A stretch of DNA of 64,000 nt from Trissonchulus latispiculum (GCA_030248195.1 JASAND010006862.1:57314-121313); one strand, 5' to 3'; counted from the first letter of the stretch, positions 1 through 9,173 are shown. Made by a program: numbers and translations. The notes: a model not told the origin generated them from the sequence alone.

Positions 1-50
1 TTCAATTGTCTATTTTATACTTATACTAATCGATTCCTAATAAGTCAAAA

Positions 51-56
51 GACACC
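51..56. repeat. Target site duplication, left copy (GACACC)
   Basis: The six bases GACACC directly precede the AGTAGTATAG terminus of element A. The same six bases directly follow its other end at 14973-14978. A 6-bp duplication is the known signature of Maverick/Polinton integration. Confidence 0.93.
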
Positions 57-595
57 AGTAGTATAGTGTCAGCATTTCGACCCTCACTCCGGGAGGGAAT
101 GACCTTGAAAGTTTAATGTCCCTTGAGATTTGTGTTTGAAAGTTTTGTTAATACCATCTGTTCTCCCTTGGGTTTTTAGTTCGAAACTTTTCCTCTCCTT
201 TTTATAAAGACCGCCTGTCGTCTCCAGGGATGGCGCTCTAATTTTTTTTATTCAACAGCTCGGCTCAGAGTAAATATTTGCACGCTTACAGTAGATGTGT
301 TTTTCAAACGTGTGAAATGTTAGAGTAGTTTAATTTTCCTAATAGCCTTTCCGTCCCTCTGAGTTCTTCCCCCGGGGCTTGGGACCCGGCGTCGGCCCAT
401 TACCGGGCTAACTACCTACCTAAACTAATCTACCTACCTAAGCTACCTACGTATCTAAACTACTTACTTACTATGTACACTACTCGGTCCATCACCTAAT
501 GTTTTTGTGTTTTTATGTTTTATTCTTTTTAATTTTTTCTATATACAACACATGTATACAACTATTTATAGTAGCCCTTAGGAGGACTGTTGGGA
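57..595. repeat. Left terminal inverted repeat of element A
   Basis: This matches the reverse complement of 14482-14972 almost throughout, with small indels in the CTACCTAC-rich tract near 410-480. It holds two copies of the CATCTG..CCCTTGGG motif (153-172 and 210-230) that is clustered before the polymerase. Read on the minus strand it offers AATAAA-type signals just past the last leftward gene, whose stop is only about 10 bases inside the repeat boundary. It therefore probably serves as the 3' end region of the leftward transcripts. Confidence 0.9.
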
Positions 596-604
596 CAATG
601 GAGG

Positions 605-850
605 CTATTGTAGACTGTTACCCACGGCATACTCAGTCCCATCTACTAGAAAATATAATATTGTCATTGTCACTTCACTTCGAAATGGTAAAGCTTTTTC
701 TAAAATTATTCCCACCGCCGGAATTTCAGGGTTGTTTCTAATGTAATTTTCAGCATCCATCCGAGCCTCAGCGAATGAATCGAAAACCCCAGCCCCAAGT
801 GAAGTTTTCCCGTTATCAAGAATAATGCTCCAATAATAACTGTAGTCCAT
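605..850 (-). CDS. Small unknown protein (W-x-I ... DA domain), 81 aa
   Basis: I do not recognise this family. The protein begins with a strand-rich segment (YYWSIIL), then a helix with A-R-x-D-A (FAEARMDAENYI), then another strand (AVGIIL). The same order (W-x-I, F-x-T/S, A-R-x-D-A, A-V-x-x-I-E) is seen in the C-terminal half of the CARD protein of element B (18400-18550). A looser form occurs in the protein at 2399-2764, so this may be a small Polinton-specific fold. It is the last gene of the leftward unit and ends about 10 bases before the inverted repeat. The start ATG has a purine-rich context (AGGATGG). Function unknown. Confidence 0.6.
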   Translation of the reverse strand: MDYSYYWSIILDNGKTSLGAGVFDSFAEARMDAENYIRNNPEIPAVGIILEKALPFRSEVTMTILYFLVDGTEYAVGNSLQ

Positions 851-852
851 CC

Positions 853-1356
853 TTATGTTTTGTGTGACTTTGAGTTTCTTCTACTTTTATTAATTTCGTC
901 CCTTACTTTCTCCAATAAGTTTCCCAAACGATTTTCTCCTTGATAGTCTTTTATATAGGTTTCAGTTCCAGTGCCCCAAAACTTTTCAAACGAATTTACA
1001 AAAACTATTTTCTTCTCACCGGTACTCAGTAATATTTCGTACTTAGCTTGTTTGTTTTGTTCAAATTTTGCTCGAATTCCTTCTAGAACGACTTTATCCT
1101 TTATTAGGTCCCAAACCTTTTCATCAAACCCTTTTATGTTCTTTGCGGCTTCCCTTTGACTTTTAGCGGTTTTTTCTTTAAGAATAACTTTTCTGCTTTC
1201 CCAATCATTAAAATAAGCAGCTTTCTCACTTTCGTACCACTGCTGAACTGAGTAGTACATTTTTCCGTGAAGTCGAAAGGGACTGAAGTGAACGTTGCTT
1301 AGAGGGCAGTTGCCAGTAGAGAAAGTAGCGCAGTCATTAACTGTAGTTGGCTCCAT
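853..1356 (-). CDS. NADAR-domain (YbiA-like) protein, 167 aa
   Basis: The protein is nearly all one NADAR domain (about residues 10-155). Visible family landmarks are an N-terminal LSN..FSPF segment (19-27), the helix with S-x-Q-Q-W-Y-x-x-E-K-A (36-46), KGFD..VW (75-82), KF (97-98), the STGE turn (111-114), W-G-T-G (127-130) and G-x-N-x-L-G (140-145). Known NADAR proteins remove ADP-ribose from nucleotide or nucleic-acid substrates, and phage members counter ADP-ribosylating defences. Here the substrate is unknown. A role in reversing host ADP-ribosylation of viral nucleic acid is only an inference from that precedent. The frame is intact, with 27 bases to the upstream nuclease gene and 2 bases to the next gene. 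The C-terminal tail is basic. Confidence 0.88.
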   Translation of the reverse strand: MEPTTVNDCATFSTGNCPLSNVHFSPFRLHGKMYYSVQQWYESEKAAYFNDWESRKVILKEKTAKSQREAAKNIKGFDEKVWDLIKDKVVLEGIRAKFEQNKQAKYEILLSTGEKKIVFVNSFEKFWGTGTETYIKDYQGENRLGNLLEKVRDEINKSRRNSKSHKT

Positions 1357-1382
1357 TGTAGTAGAATTTGTTGAGATGTTCT

Positions 1383-2108
1383 TTAACGTCGTTTATGGTC
1401 TTTTCTGTTTTTATGTCTGCTTTTATGTCTGTTTTTATGTACTCCCCCGCTTACAAACTTTTTGTTGAAGCTTTCCAGTTTTTCGATCATCCATTTCCAA
1501 GTACTTTCCTCAAAATCAACTCGAAATACCAATAGCTCATTTTTTCTGGGAGCGTGAACAACTAGATCGCATCTCGTTATTCCTGTAAGACCCATCATTC
1601 CCATAATTTGATAGAAATATTTATGCCTTCTTTTTAGGACAAGTTTGGTGCCCTGGGAAATTAGGTAGAATCCTTTCCTTTGGAGTACGATTTCGAAAAT
1701 AGAACGGGGTTTGGGATTCTGATCGTAAATTGTCTTTATTTCTAAAAGCCATGGGTCAGGGTTTCCATCCTCGTATACAATACCGTCAGGACTGCCACCC
1801 AGCCAATCTAAGTGAGGAGGAACGCAAAAGCCTGCCGGAAGAACTCGAACTGCATAGTTCATATGTCGAATGTATGCTTGTCTCCCGTCGTCCTCGTAGC
1901 GAAGTCCGTAGGCACAAGCCGGAATTACCTTTCTTTCTGGATTGTTTATGCGCTCAGCAAGATTTTTGGCTGCTTTCTCAGACTTCACCATAAGCACGTC
2001 ACCAAATTTTGAACTAGTTATTCTCCCCTTCCTGTGGTTGAACCAGTTTTCGTTGTCGCTCTGGCCCAGTGTGGACAAAAAGACCTCTGTATCTATCGCT
2101 GCCGACAT
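1383..2108 (-). CDS. YqaJ/lambda-type exonuclease (PD-(D/E)XK), 241 aa
   Basis: This belongs to the viral recombinase family of 5'-3' exonucleases, which resect double-stranded ends for recombination or concatemer processing. Landmarks are W..HR.GRITSSKFGD (22-37), Y-G-x-x-x-E (67-72), the metal-binding D in G-S-P-D-G (D108), the paired L-E-I-K (E123, K125), and a distal Y-x-Q-I-x-G-M-M..TG..CD motif. All catalytic residues are present and the frame is intact. The first ATG of the frame is at 2108. The C-terminus is a basic His/Arg/Lys tail made by imperfect repeats. It overlaps the small upstream gene by 16 bases. The two could once have been one protein, but no frameshift is proven. Confidence 0.87.
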   Translation of the reverse strand: MSAAIDTEVFLSTLGQSDNENWFNHRKGRITSSKFGDVLMVKSEKAAKNLAERINNPERKVIPACAYGLRYEDDGRQAYIRHMNYAVRVLPAGFCVPPHLDWLGGSPDGIVYEDGNPDPWLLEIKTIYDQNPKPRSIFEIVLQRKGFYLISQGTKLVLKRRHKYFYQIMGMMGLTGITRCDLVVHAPRKNELLVFRVDFEESTWKWMIEKLESFNKKFVSGGVHKNRHKSRHKNRKDHKRR

Positions 2109-2329
2109 TTGTGAAACCAAGCTTTTTTCTGTCCACAGTACCTACAGTGAACTTTTTCGTATTCCTTCAGTCTTTTATTTCTTTCCGTCCCTATTTCCTT
2201 CTGTTTAGGTGTTAAAACTATTACTCTTGTCTGGGTGATGTTTGGTTTCTTAGTTTGGGTAGTTACTTCTCTGCAATATTTAAGTAAGGCGTCGACACTG
2301 TTGAAATGTTTACCATGAAATGAAATCAT
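2093..2329 (-). CDS. Small protein with C-terminal zinc-binding motif, 78 aa
   Basis: I do not recognise the protein as a whole. The last 18 residues contain C-R-Y-C..W-F-H-K-C, which could hold one zinc ion. The middle is Lys/Thr-rich and looks unstructured. The start ATG lies about 17 bases downstream of a CAATAAAAACG motif (2346-2360, minus strand). It overlaps the nuclease gene by 16 bases, so it is either a separate accessory protein or a nuclease N-terminal zinc module split off by a frame change. Confidence 0.55.
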   Translation of the reverse strand: MISFHGKHFNSVDALLKYCREVTTQTKKPNITQTRVIVLTPKQKEIGTERNKRLKEYEKVHCRYCGQKKAWFHKCRQR

Positions 2330-2398
2330 ACCGTGTTGCTTTCGTCGTTTTTATTGATTTATCGTTTTTATTAATTTTTTGTTGCTTTCTTTCTTTTA

Positions 2399-2764
2399 TT
2401 AATGACACAAGCTGTGCAACAATTTTCCAGCCTCGATTCTTGCTGAATTCCATTGCAGTAACCTTTGCCACCAAGGAGTCCTTTCTTTAATAATATCAGA
2501 AATCCATTCTAACTCCTGGTCTACTTCTTTGGGTGATAAACACTTCAATCCGATAATACGACCGTTATCATAATTTGTTTTCCAAAAATCTATCAAAACG
2601 TCTGCTTCCAAAACGGCCAAACAGGGATCTCCAAAACAATCAGGATAAGAGAAATCTGTAGATTCAGCATCCTCAAGTGCAGCCTCTAAGGTTAAGAAAT
2701 CTCTTTTACTCTTTGCAAATATCTCAATTTCCAGGTAAGTCCCAAACCAGCACCACGAATACAT
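2399..2764 (-). CDS. Unknown accessory protein, 121 aa
   Basis: No family recognised. It starts with an aromatic strand segment (W-C-W-F-G-T-Y-L-E-I-E-I-F), followed by a helix rich in E/A with D-A (LEAALEDAE), a segment ending P-C-L-A-V-L-E-A, and a Trp-rich helical end (WWQRLLQW). The order recalls the small domain at 605-850 and the tail of the CARD protein at 17918-18627, but the match is weak. The first ATG of the frame is at 2764. It is the first gene of the left accessory block, 95 bases downstream of a TATA box. Confidence 0.55.
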   Translation of the reverse strand: MYSWCWFGTYLEIEIFAKSKRDFLTLEAALEDAESTDFSYPDCFGDPCLAVLEADVLIDFWKTNYDNGRIIGLKCLSPKEVDQELEWISDIIKERTPWWQRLLQWNSARIEAGKLLHSLCH

Positions 2765-2857
2765 TGTGACGAGTTGTACAATCAATGAGAGCTTGAAAGA
2801 AGCGACCGTTCACTATGGCAGATCAAGTCAAACTGACGATGTACCAATGATTTGATC

Positions 2858-2868
2858 GTTTATATAGA
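2858..2868 (-). promoter_or_regulatory. TATA box for the left accessory block
   Basis: On the minus strand the sequence reads TCTATATAAAC about 95 bases before the ATG at 2764. This is the only strong TATA box in the 350-base gap between the leftward late genes (ending at 3119) and the accessory genes. The gap also contains a twice-repeated TTAGCTAATAGTTG-like segment. Confidence 0.55.
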
Positions 2869-3118
2869 CTTCTGAGTTAGCTAATAGTTGCTTGGCTTTC
2901 CACTTACGTTGACCGTACACGGGATGTAGTGCTAACTTTATAACTTTTTGAGGTAGCTAATAGTTGGTTGTCCACCCCTCTGCGATTTTACCGGCTCACC
3001 GGAAGGGCTTGGGAACCTTCTGAGCTTTCGCCCAGGCCGCATTAATGGTTTTTGTTTTGTAATTTTTTTGTGGTTTTGTGGTTTTATAATTTTTTTGGTC
3101 CCTAATATACTATTCACA

Positions 3119-3529
3119 CTATGTACAAGTGGTTTTTACCCCTTTTCCTTGGGGAGCCCTAAAGAGGACTGTTTGGATAGAGACGCTTAAAACGTCATAG
3201 TTGTGACTGAAGCATATCTCAGCCCAGTCGATATTGAGAGAGTACCAACAAGGCTCAGTTCCGAGGACGGTTAGGTTAACTTTTTGATTGAAAGATTGTG
3301 TGAGTTGGTCTATCTTTGTTTTATCAAGGCATAGAAACCTTGGTGAAATAAGTGCACCCACCACGACAGTCAGTGTAACGGCAGTAAGGAAGAGAGAATA
3401 GACGGCAATTACTGTTTTACAACAACCGAACCCCATCGGTAGAGTCGTTCCCATTATCTCCCACCTAACTCTTGTTAGATCACCTGCTCTGCCCGGCCAT
3501 TTATGAAGGGTCAATTTTACCTCAGACAT
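3119..3529 (-). CDS. Putative type II membrane protein, 136 aa
   Basis: A basic N-terminus of about 37 residues is followed by one hydrophobic span (about 40-63, AVYSLFLTAVTLTVVVGAL) and an ectodomain with cysteines and possible N-glycosylation (VNLT). This is the layout of the other two membrane/secreted proteins of these elements. It overlaps the protease gene by 13 bases and is last in the leftward late block. A virion-surface or membrane role is inference. Confidence 0.6.
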   Translation of the reverse strand: MSEVKLTLHKWPGRAGDLTRVRWEIMGTTLPMGFGCCKTVIAVYSLFLTAVTLTVVVGALISPRFLCLDKTKIDQLTQSFNQKVNLTVLGTEPCWYSLNIDWAEICFSHNYDVLSVSIQTVLFRAPQGKGVKTTCT

Positions 3530-3939
3530 TCTACAAAGCTTTTTACAATTTCGTCGTTTTTAGATGGCCGTTCTCTAAGATAAGAGATTATGTCGTCGAA
3601 GGAATACCCTTTATCGCGGTGGTAAAGAAAGTAGATACAATACTCCCCACAGACGAAAGTGGTGTAATCTTGTAAGCGAACCGGGCTATGTTTTTGTAAT
3701 CGATCGTAAAAATACTTATCAAACTCTTTAAGTGGTGGTCGGCCGTAGCTATCGAAGTACTCAGCGTAATCGTCCAAGTACATAGCAACCCAGTGCTGGC
3801 CAGGAAGTTGGCAGGGGTCGGTGTTGGCTACGAAGCAGCTTGGTTCATACAGAAAGTCAGGAAGGTGGTCAATGGGAAAGACTCCAACAAAACTTTTAAC
3901 GAGAGGAGCTAGTGCGCTTTCAATTTCTAATGTATTCAT
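3517..3939 (-). CDS. Adenain-like cysteine protease, 140 aa
   Basis: Maturation protease of the adenovirus-protease (C5-like) family, expected to cleave capsid and core precursors. The catalytic set is intact: His49 in G-Q-H-W-V-A-M, Asp63 in Y-F-D-S-Y-G, oxyanion Gln90, and nucleophile Cys97 in V-C-G-E-Y-C. The protein is short compared with adenovirus protease, as usual for Polintons. It overlaps the major capsid gene by 4 bases (ATGA) upstream and the membrane protein downstream. This is one of the few core genes of element A without a break. Confidence 0.92.
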   Translation of the reverse strand: MNTLEIESALAPLVKSFVGVFPIDHLPDFLYEPSCFVANTDPCQLPGQHWVAMYLDDYAEYFDSYGRPPLKEFDKYFYDRLQKHSPVRLQDYTTFVCGEYCIYFLYHRDKGYSFDDIISYLRERPSKNDEIVKSFVECLR

Positions 3940-5182
3940 ATGGCGTAATCAAAGAAAGGTGTGCGATTATAGTCGATTGAGACAAGGTTATCAAACTCCC
4001 CGTATATAATGATTTCAACCCCCTGAGGATAGCTTGTAGCACTCAACGCCTTACTCAGTTCCATCCGCAGAGAGACGTCTCCCTCTCGAATTAACTGCAT
4101 TGCGCCGGTGTCTGTGTTATCCGGGGTCAGATCAAAGGCGAAGAAAGCGTTACCATCTTTGAAATCGGCGTAGCTAATGTAGCACCCTTTGTCATCCCCG
4201 GCCATATCGATAGCTTCAAAAAGAAATACAAAAGGGAAGGTGTATCCCCTAGGTTTAGAGAAGTCAATTTTCATGGGTTGTCTAGGAATGTACTCGTCCC
4301 CGCATTTTAGACTAATTTCGGTAATGTTAATTGTCTCCAGAGTGAGTGGGTCAGCTGTCAGAGAACCGTTAAACGCCTCAGACTTGACTACCCTCTAATC
4401 ACCTTTCTAGGAAGTTGGCCAGTGAATACAGAGTTTTCGACAATAGTTTGTACGCCTGCGCTCAGATGTCTAGTCACCACCTTAGTTCGTCGGATGGGGT
4501 ATTTAGCCGTGTTACCTTGGGAAAGAATATTTTCAATAGCTAGAGACATAGAGTCCTGGCACTTAACCTTTCTTACGTACCAGCGCATGTCCTTAACCTT
4601 TACTTTGCTGCTTCCCTGAGAACTGAGACAGAACTCATCGGGATTTCGGTGCAGCTCAATAGTCAGTTGACAGTCGCTTAGGAGGTACTTTTCCTGTTTA
4701 AACAGGTCGCAGTGGATAGGCGCCATGAACTCAGCGGACTTTGTTGCAACCCAGGTGCCCCGAGTACCAGAGTCGAACTCGTAGCCGGCAGCCTGTAAAT
4801 GGCCTTCTTTTGCATTCCGAGAGTAATTTAGCATAGTTTCAATGTAAGCCTGGTACGCGTAGTGGGGCCCCGAATTGTAAATTTCCTTGTCTGAAAGATT
4901 GACTATGCAGCGCTGGAAAAAGGTTTTGCCGAAAAGGCTAATGGGTGTCCCTGCATCGCCCTCAATTTTAACCCTGAGGTAGAGGTAATTTTTGTTTAGA
5001 TCAAGCATGTACGAGTCTTTAGGAACGTTGAAACGGTAAGGGCCCGAGTCTGTAATTGGATTTTGTGGACCGATTTCCGCCCAGTACCCATGCTCTACGG
5101 CAACTTGAGTAGGTGGGACAGAGAATAGGTCTAATTCCGACTTGAACCCAGGGAGAGATCGTGAATCAACTTGCTTAGTCAT
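3936..5182 (-). pseudogene. Major capsid protein (double jelly-roll), one frameshift
   Basis: The N-terminal part (5182-4388) and C-terminal part (4274-3936) align with successive parts of the intact 439-aa protein at 25570-26889. The reading frame changes near 4390, just after the conserved FTGQLPRKV segment. Landmarks: P-G-F-K-S-E-L-D-L-F-S-V-P-P-T-Q-V near the N-terminus, K-D-S-Y-M-L-D-L, and F-A-F-D-L-T-P-D..D-T-G-A-M-Q in the C-terminal half. Invertebrate gene models of this family are often called F54H12.2-like (from memory). One break suggests recent inactivation. Confidence 0.9.
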
Positions 5183-5293
5183 GCTTATGTGAATATATCT
5201 ACATTTTGTTTCGGTGCTCTACCTCGTCCACGTACTCCTTTTATGTTGTTAGATTTAGGTCTTTGACCAATACCTTCACCTTGTTGAATATGT

Positions 5294-5602
5294 TCACCTG
5301 CAGCGGGCGGTTAATGTCTCACCAAGAAACTGTTTACCTCTCCGTTTCGCAGCTGCTTTTATGTCTTCACCTTGGGTTACGTCTGATGCTAGTGCTAATG
5401 CGTTTTTTGCAAGACTTTTACCTGCAGATAGACCGACTCGTTTAAGAATTGGAAGTGCGGCTCTAAATAAACCCCGGAATATGTTGCCTATCCCTGCTCC
5501 TCGTTGGTACGGAAGCCCCGCGTATGCCGGAAGCGCCCCACCAGTTTGAAGTAGGGTTAGCTCCCAAGTATCTTGAGTCTCGGGTATGTACTGGCAGCGC
5601 AT
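5294..5602 (-). CDS. Basic pX-like virion protein, 102 aa
   Basis: Homologous to the 128-aa protein at 25138-25524. It shares the start (M-R-x-x-Y-x-P-E-T..W-x-L), the Gly-rich Q-R-G-A-G-I-G motif and the hydrophobic-basic helix that follows (FRGLFRAALPILKRVGLSAGKS). Polintons and adintoviruses carry small basic membrane-active or core proteins of this type; the exact adenovirus counterpart (pVI or pX) is uncertain. Its ATG overlaps the stop of the minor capsid gene (TAATG). Confidence 0.75.
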   Translation of the reverse strand: MRCQYIPETQDTWELTLLQTGGALPAYAGLPYQRGAGIGNIFRGLFRAALPILKRVGLSAGKSLAKNALALASDVTQGEDIKAAAKRRGKQFLGETLTARCR

Positions 5603-6376
5603 TATCGTCGCCTTCTGAAGTGAAGCTTAACGTAAACTTTTCCGAATGCAAATTGTACAGGCCTTCCCGCATCATCGTTTATATTGATTTCTACAGTATC
5701 GAAGTCTTTGTGAAGGACAGGGACGTAATGTGGATTGTGGTATTCCTTATTTACTACCGCCCCATGAGTTCCCTCGGTTGTAACTACCCGAATTAGAGGT
5801 ACCAGGGCGTTTCCTATTACTTGAGGAGCCACCAGGTCGCAGTAAACGAAGAGAGAGTAGAAACCCAGTCTAAGATCAGGTTCAGACTCAGCTACGAAAA
5901 CTATTTTGTCATCTACTGGATCACCGTCCCTTTGCATTGGGTCGGGGTAGTAACCTAACATCATCCAGAGATTTTTGCTTAACTTAACGGTATTGGGAAA
6001 GGTCTTTGGTATTGAAAACATTACCCTGTGCCTATACCCATCGAATCTAAATTTAATTGGTGCTCTCTCGCCTGTGACGGGATGTTCCATGTTGAGAATA
6101 GTGAAATTAATTGCGTCACATAGGTCGTCCACTGTTTCGTAGTGTCGTTTTGGTAGGAGTTTAACCATTGAGGTCTTGTCAGGAAACTTAAAGGAGACGG
6201 CCGAGTTAGCAGCAGAAAGATTACCCCCACGTCACTGGATACATCATTTCCACGAGAGCAACTTCCCACTCACCTTGTAATTTTATTCTATGAGGGAGCT
6301 TAACTCGATAATCATTTAGAGAGTTAGTTTTGAAGTCCCCCGTGTTACTGGGGAGGAACATATAGAAATCCGTCAT
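5602..6376 (-). pseudogene. Minor capsid protein (penton-like), frameshifted
   Basis: The gene starts at 6376 and overlaps the end of the integrase by 32 bases, as in element B. The N-terminus reads M-T-D-F-Y-M-F-L-P-S-N-T, and the clean C-terminal 188 codons (6168-5602) match the protein at 23623-24387, including G-x-Y-S-L-F-V-Y-C-D-L-V-A-P-Q and the final basic FRRRR. Between about 6170 and 6240 the frame is lost. Element A has only this one minor-capsid-like gene. Confidence 0.85.
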
Positions 6377-7393
6377 TTTCTGATATCCAACTATTGAACT
6401 TATCTGGATAGCCTAACCACTCGACAAAATACTCTTTCCTTCTACCCCGCTTCCGAGTTTTTACCTTTTCAACCCAATAAGAGTCTGGTTTATCTACTTT
6501 TTGTGACTCCTCGGGATAGAATAGGCCCTGTATTATTTCATCGCCAAGGTCTTCAAGTTCGTACATTCCGCTTGGGTGAACCGACTTTATTTTGAAAAGT
6601 TCCTCTGACCAATTTGGTAGGTAGCCTTTCTCAAATCTCCGTTTAGTCTTGCTTATTCGAACGATGTCACCTATTTCAAACTGCTTGCTTAACGTGTCCC
6701 CCTTACTTAGGAATATTTCTCTTACATGAGCCTCATTCTCTGGTATCGAAGCCTCTGTTGGTGTCATTTTAATTGTACGGTGCTTTGAATTGTTATAAGC
6801 ACTTACGAAACTCTGGAGAACGTCTAGGTACCTGTAGCTCCTTGTTCGCGTAAACTACTTCCATATTTTTGTTTTCAGGGTTCTGTTAAAACGTTCAACA
6901 ATGCTATACTTTATGTCGGGGTTATTGCAGGTGTAGTAGCGAATGTCCTTTGATTTTAGTAAACTTTGAAATTTTTTATTCAGAAATTTTTTCAGTCACT
7001 TAATACCTTTTGGGGTTTACGTCCTTGAGATAGGATATTCTCGAACGCTGCAGTGATGTCCGCCCCCGATTTGCTTTTTACAGGCTCTACCCAGGCGTAC
7101 TTGCTGAAGCCGTCAATGCAGGTGAGTAAGAAGTGATAATCGTCATTTTGCTCAGCTAGGTTTGCCATGTCTGCTAAGTCAATTTGCCACTGCTCATCAA
7201 TATCATGGAATACGTAACTAAGGTGGGCATACTTTCGCTTAATCGGTTTGTGGACAGAGTAGGTATATTGCTTTCCCAGCCACCCCTTGACTCGATTCTG
7301 AGAAATCCCTGCTGCTTTTGCCAAAGTGTTTATACCGGAAAACGCTCAGGGTTGGGTTGGATCGTAATATAATTTGGTTAGAAGGTCTTCCAT
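6345..7393 (-). pseudogene. Polinton integrase with chromodomain, broken
   Basis: The rve-type integrase starts at 7393, but the 16th codon is already a stop (TGA at 7346-7348). The stretch to 6992 carries the first catalytic Asp (W-Q-I-D-L-A-D-M) and the D of the second motif (VLSD). The stretch about 6770-6990 is interrupted. The C-terminal 140 codons are clean and contain the linker and a chromodomain (Y-W-V-E-K-V..E-Y-F-V-E-W-L-G-Y). Compare the intact copy at 22500-23651. Confidence 0.92.
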
Positions 7394-7453
7394 TTTAGTT
7401 TTGCTAGTGCTTTACTGAAGTTAAAATGTTTCGGCTTGCGTTTTGCACGTTTA

Positions 7454-8086
7454 TTACGTTTTTGTACGTTTATGTTTTGGTTTTCGTTTCGTTTTGTCTG
7501 TCTTAGGTTGATTTACGTAGCGTCCCGTTCCAAATTGAAGTCTCTGTTTTACTTTTCGTATCCGTTCAACCGTGTCCGTTATCGAAGGAGTGCCTTTTAT
7601 TGCTTCCCAACGTTGACGATTGAAGATAAACTCTCTTGGAACATTACTTTCCCTTAGTACCTCTGCAAACAATTCCCAACCTCTTGCAGGAGAGACTGTT
7701 TTACGGTTGCGCACAAAGTCATGAATTAGGTCGAAGATTCTAGAACCCGGCTCTGATTTACCCTTGTATTCTATCTCCCCTTTCTCGTTTACTTTAAAGT
7801 CAGGAATAGATTGGACAAAGTTAATGAGATTTTCCCCTTTACTTTGGAGAGTTATAGGTAGAGTGGACACGATGTCGGGAAGAACCTGTTCGGTGGGTTC
7901 GGTAGTGGTTATGTCTAATTTATAGGGCTTTTCCTTCAAGAACCTTCTCCTGTAATTAGCCTGTTGGTACTTTTTTGACTTTGTGTCGGCAGATTCTTTA
8001 CCTTTTAACTTTTCTACGACATCTTTCTCTAGAATTTCTTGGTGCTGATCGAACTCTTCAGGTTTTACTAAGATTGAGTACTCCAT
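7454..8086 (-). CDS. Conserved Polinton protein (MEYSILVKP family), 210 aa
   Basis: Homologous to 21988-22515 of element B: M-E-Y-S-I-L-V-K-P at the start, N-Y-R-R-R-F-L, L-P-D-I-V-S-T-L-P, and G-S-R-I-F-D-L-I-H-D-F-V-R-N-R. The C-terminal 45 residues are strongly basic (Lys/Arg/Thr), as expected for a DNA-associated virion core protein, though function is not known. The ATG overlaps the stop of the gene before it (TAATG). Confidence 0.75.
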   Translation of the reverse strand: MEYSILVKPEEFDQHQEILEKDVVEKLKGKESADTKSKKYQQANYRRRFLKEKPYKLDITTTEPTEQVLPDIVSTLPITLQSKGENLINFVQSIPDFKVNEKGEIEYKGKSEPGSRIFDLIHDFVRNRKTVSPARGWELFAEVLRESNVPREFIFNRQRWEAIKGTPSITDTVERIRKVKQRLQFGTGRYVNQPKTDKTKRKPKHKRTKT

Positions 8087-8421
8087 TATTTTATAAAGCT
8101 ACTTGCAATACCACTGACTATCCCAATTAGCTGACCGAGGAGAGCGGGAATAACGCCACCCTTCTGAACTATAATTTGCTTCTTGTCCTTAAGTTTTACT
8201 TTCTTATCTCTCAAAGTTCGTAATATATTTACGTGTTTGCGCAGAGCTCTTTTGTCTGCTTCAGTTAGTTCGACGTTTCCAGAAAGTACGTTCCCAATGC
8301 AGTCTAGGATAGTTCTAATTAAACTAAGATCACTGCTTTCAATGACAGCTTCTCTGTCCTTTTTCTCACAGTTGCAGAGATGTATGAGACAGGGAAGATT
8401 GCTTTCAAATCTCTTTGCCAT
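8086..8421 (-). CDS. Conserved small protein with hydrophobic C-terminus, 111 aa
   Basis: Counterpart of 21622-21957. An N-terminal Cys/charged region (LCNCEKKDREAVI) leads to L-S-G-N-V, a Lys-rich helix, and a C-terminal Gly-rich hydrophobic helix (GGVIPALLGQLIGIVSGIASS). This C-terminal pattern recurs in Polinton/adintovirus small virion proteins and could act on membranes. A CAATAAAAGCG motif sits 5 bases before the ATG on the minus strand (8425-8439). Confidence 0.72.
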   Translation of the reverse strand: MAKRFESNLPCLIHLCNCEKKDREAVIESSDLSLIRTILDCIGNVLSGNVELTEADKRALRKHVNILRTLRDKKVKLKDKKQIIVQKGGVIPALLGQLIGIVSGIASSFIK

Positions 8422-8520
8422 TCTGCGCTTTTATTGACTTTGAATGCTATCATCAGATTATGGGCATTCAGCGTTTTTATTGATTTAATGTTGTATGCTG
8501 ATTTATGTGTATTGACTATA

Positions 8521-9173
8521 CTACTTGGTCCCATTACCCGTTTTTATTGATTTCGGTAAGTATACCCCTGTCCGGTCAAGTATATCTGTTCTAAGTCGGT
8601 ATTGCTCTGGGCTTTTTTGGTCGAGGTCAATTAAGAGATAACCGTGAGGCATTGATGTTGCGTGATTGAAAGATTCCATAAAGTAAGTGGTGTTAGTTGA
8701 AAACATTTGTCGGGCTAGATTCATTGCCGTAAGCTTATCTGCTGGATTTTTCATTAAAACTATGTATTGGCAGTTTATTCGGTTTGTTCTTTGTTTATCA
8801 TAAAATAAATCCTGGGTAATGTGAACAACGCTGCAAGACCAGTGGTGGCATCCCCGGGTGAACAGTCTGACCAGTTTCGAGTCCTTTTTTACTTCATCCA
8901 TAAGATCGTCAAGAATTAGTAAAATCGGTTCTGTGTTCCTCTTAAGTTGCTCCAAATCAGGTAAACCCTCAACAAACTCAGCGTCTATTTTTTCGTATGC
9001 CGCCTGCCACTCCGTAAAACACCAAATAACCCTTTTCGGGGAGGTCTGATCAGTCTATGTGCGTTTTTAACAAGTTTTGACACGAACGTAGTCTTCCCTG
9101 CCTTAGTCGGGGCTGAGACCATGCAGGTGAAAGGATGCTTGAAGTAGAGAAAGTCACAAGGAATACAAGTCAT
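8521..9173 (-). pseudogene. FtsK/A32-type packaging ATPase, one frameshift
   Basis: Walker A (S-A-P-T-K-A-G-K-T-T-F) lies in the first open segment (9173-8985). Walker B (L-L-I-L-D-D-L-M) and the F-T-R-G-C-H-H..S and N-P-A-D-K-L motifs lie in the second (about 8955-8521). The frame changes near 9035-9045, where the intact protein of element B (20969-21619) continues E-K-I-I-W-C. The gene overlaps the preceding membrane protein gene by 20 bases. Confidence 0.93.

Noticed and set aside
2786..3118. tRNA or structured RNA gene in the gap of element A
   Set aside because: No cloverleaf or A/B-box pattern could be drawn; only a TATA box and short repeats are visible.
8319..8534. 71-codon minus-strand frame between ATPase and the next gene
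   Set aside because: Overlaps the start of the conserved 111-aa gene in another frame and is absent from element B.
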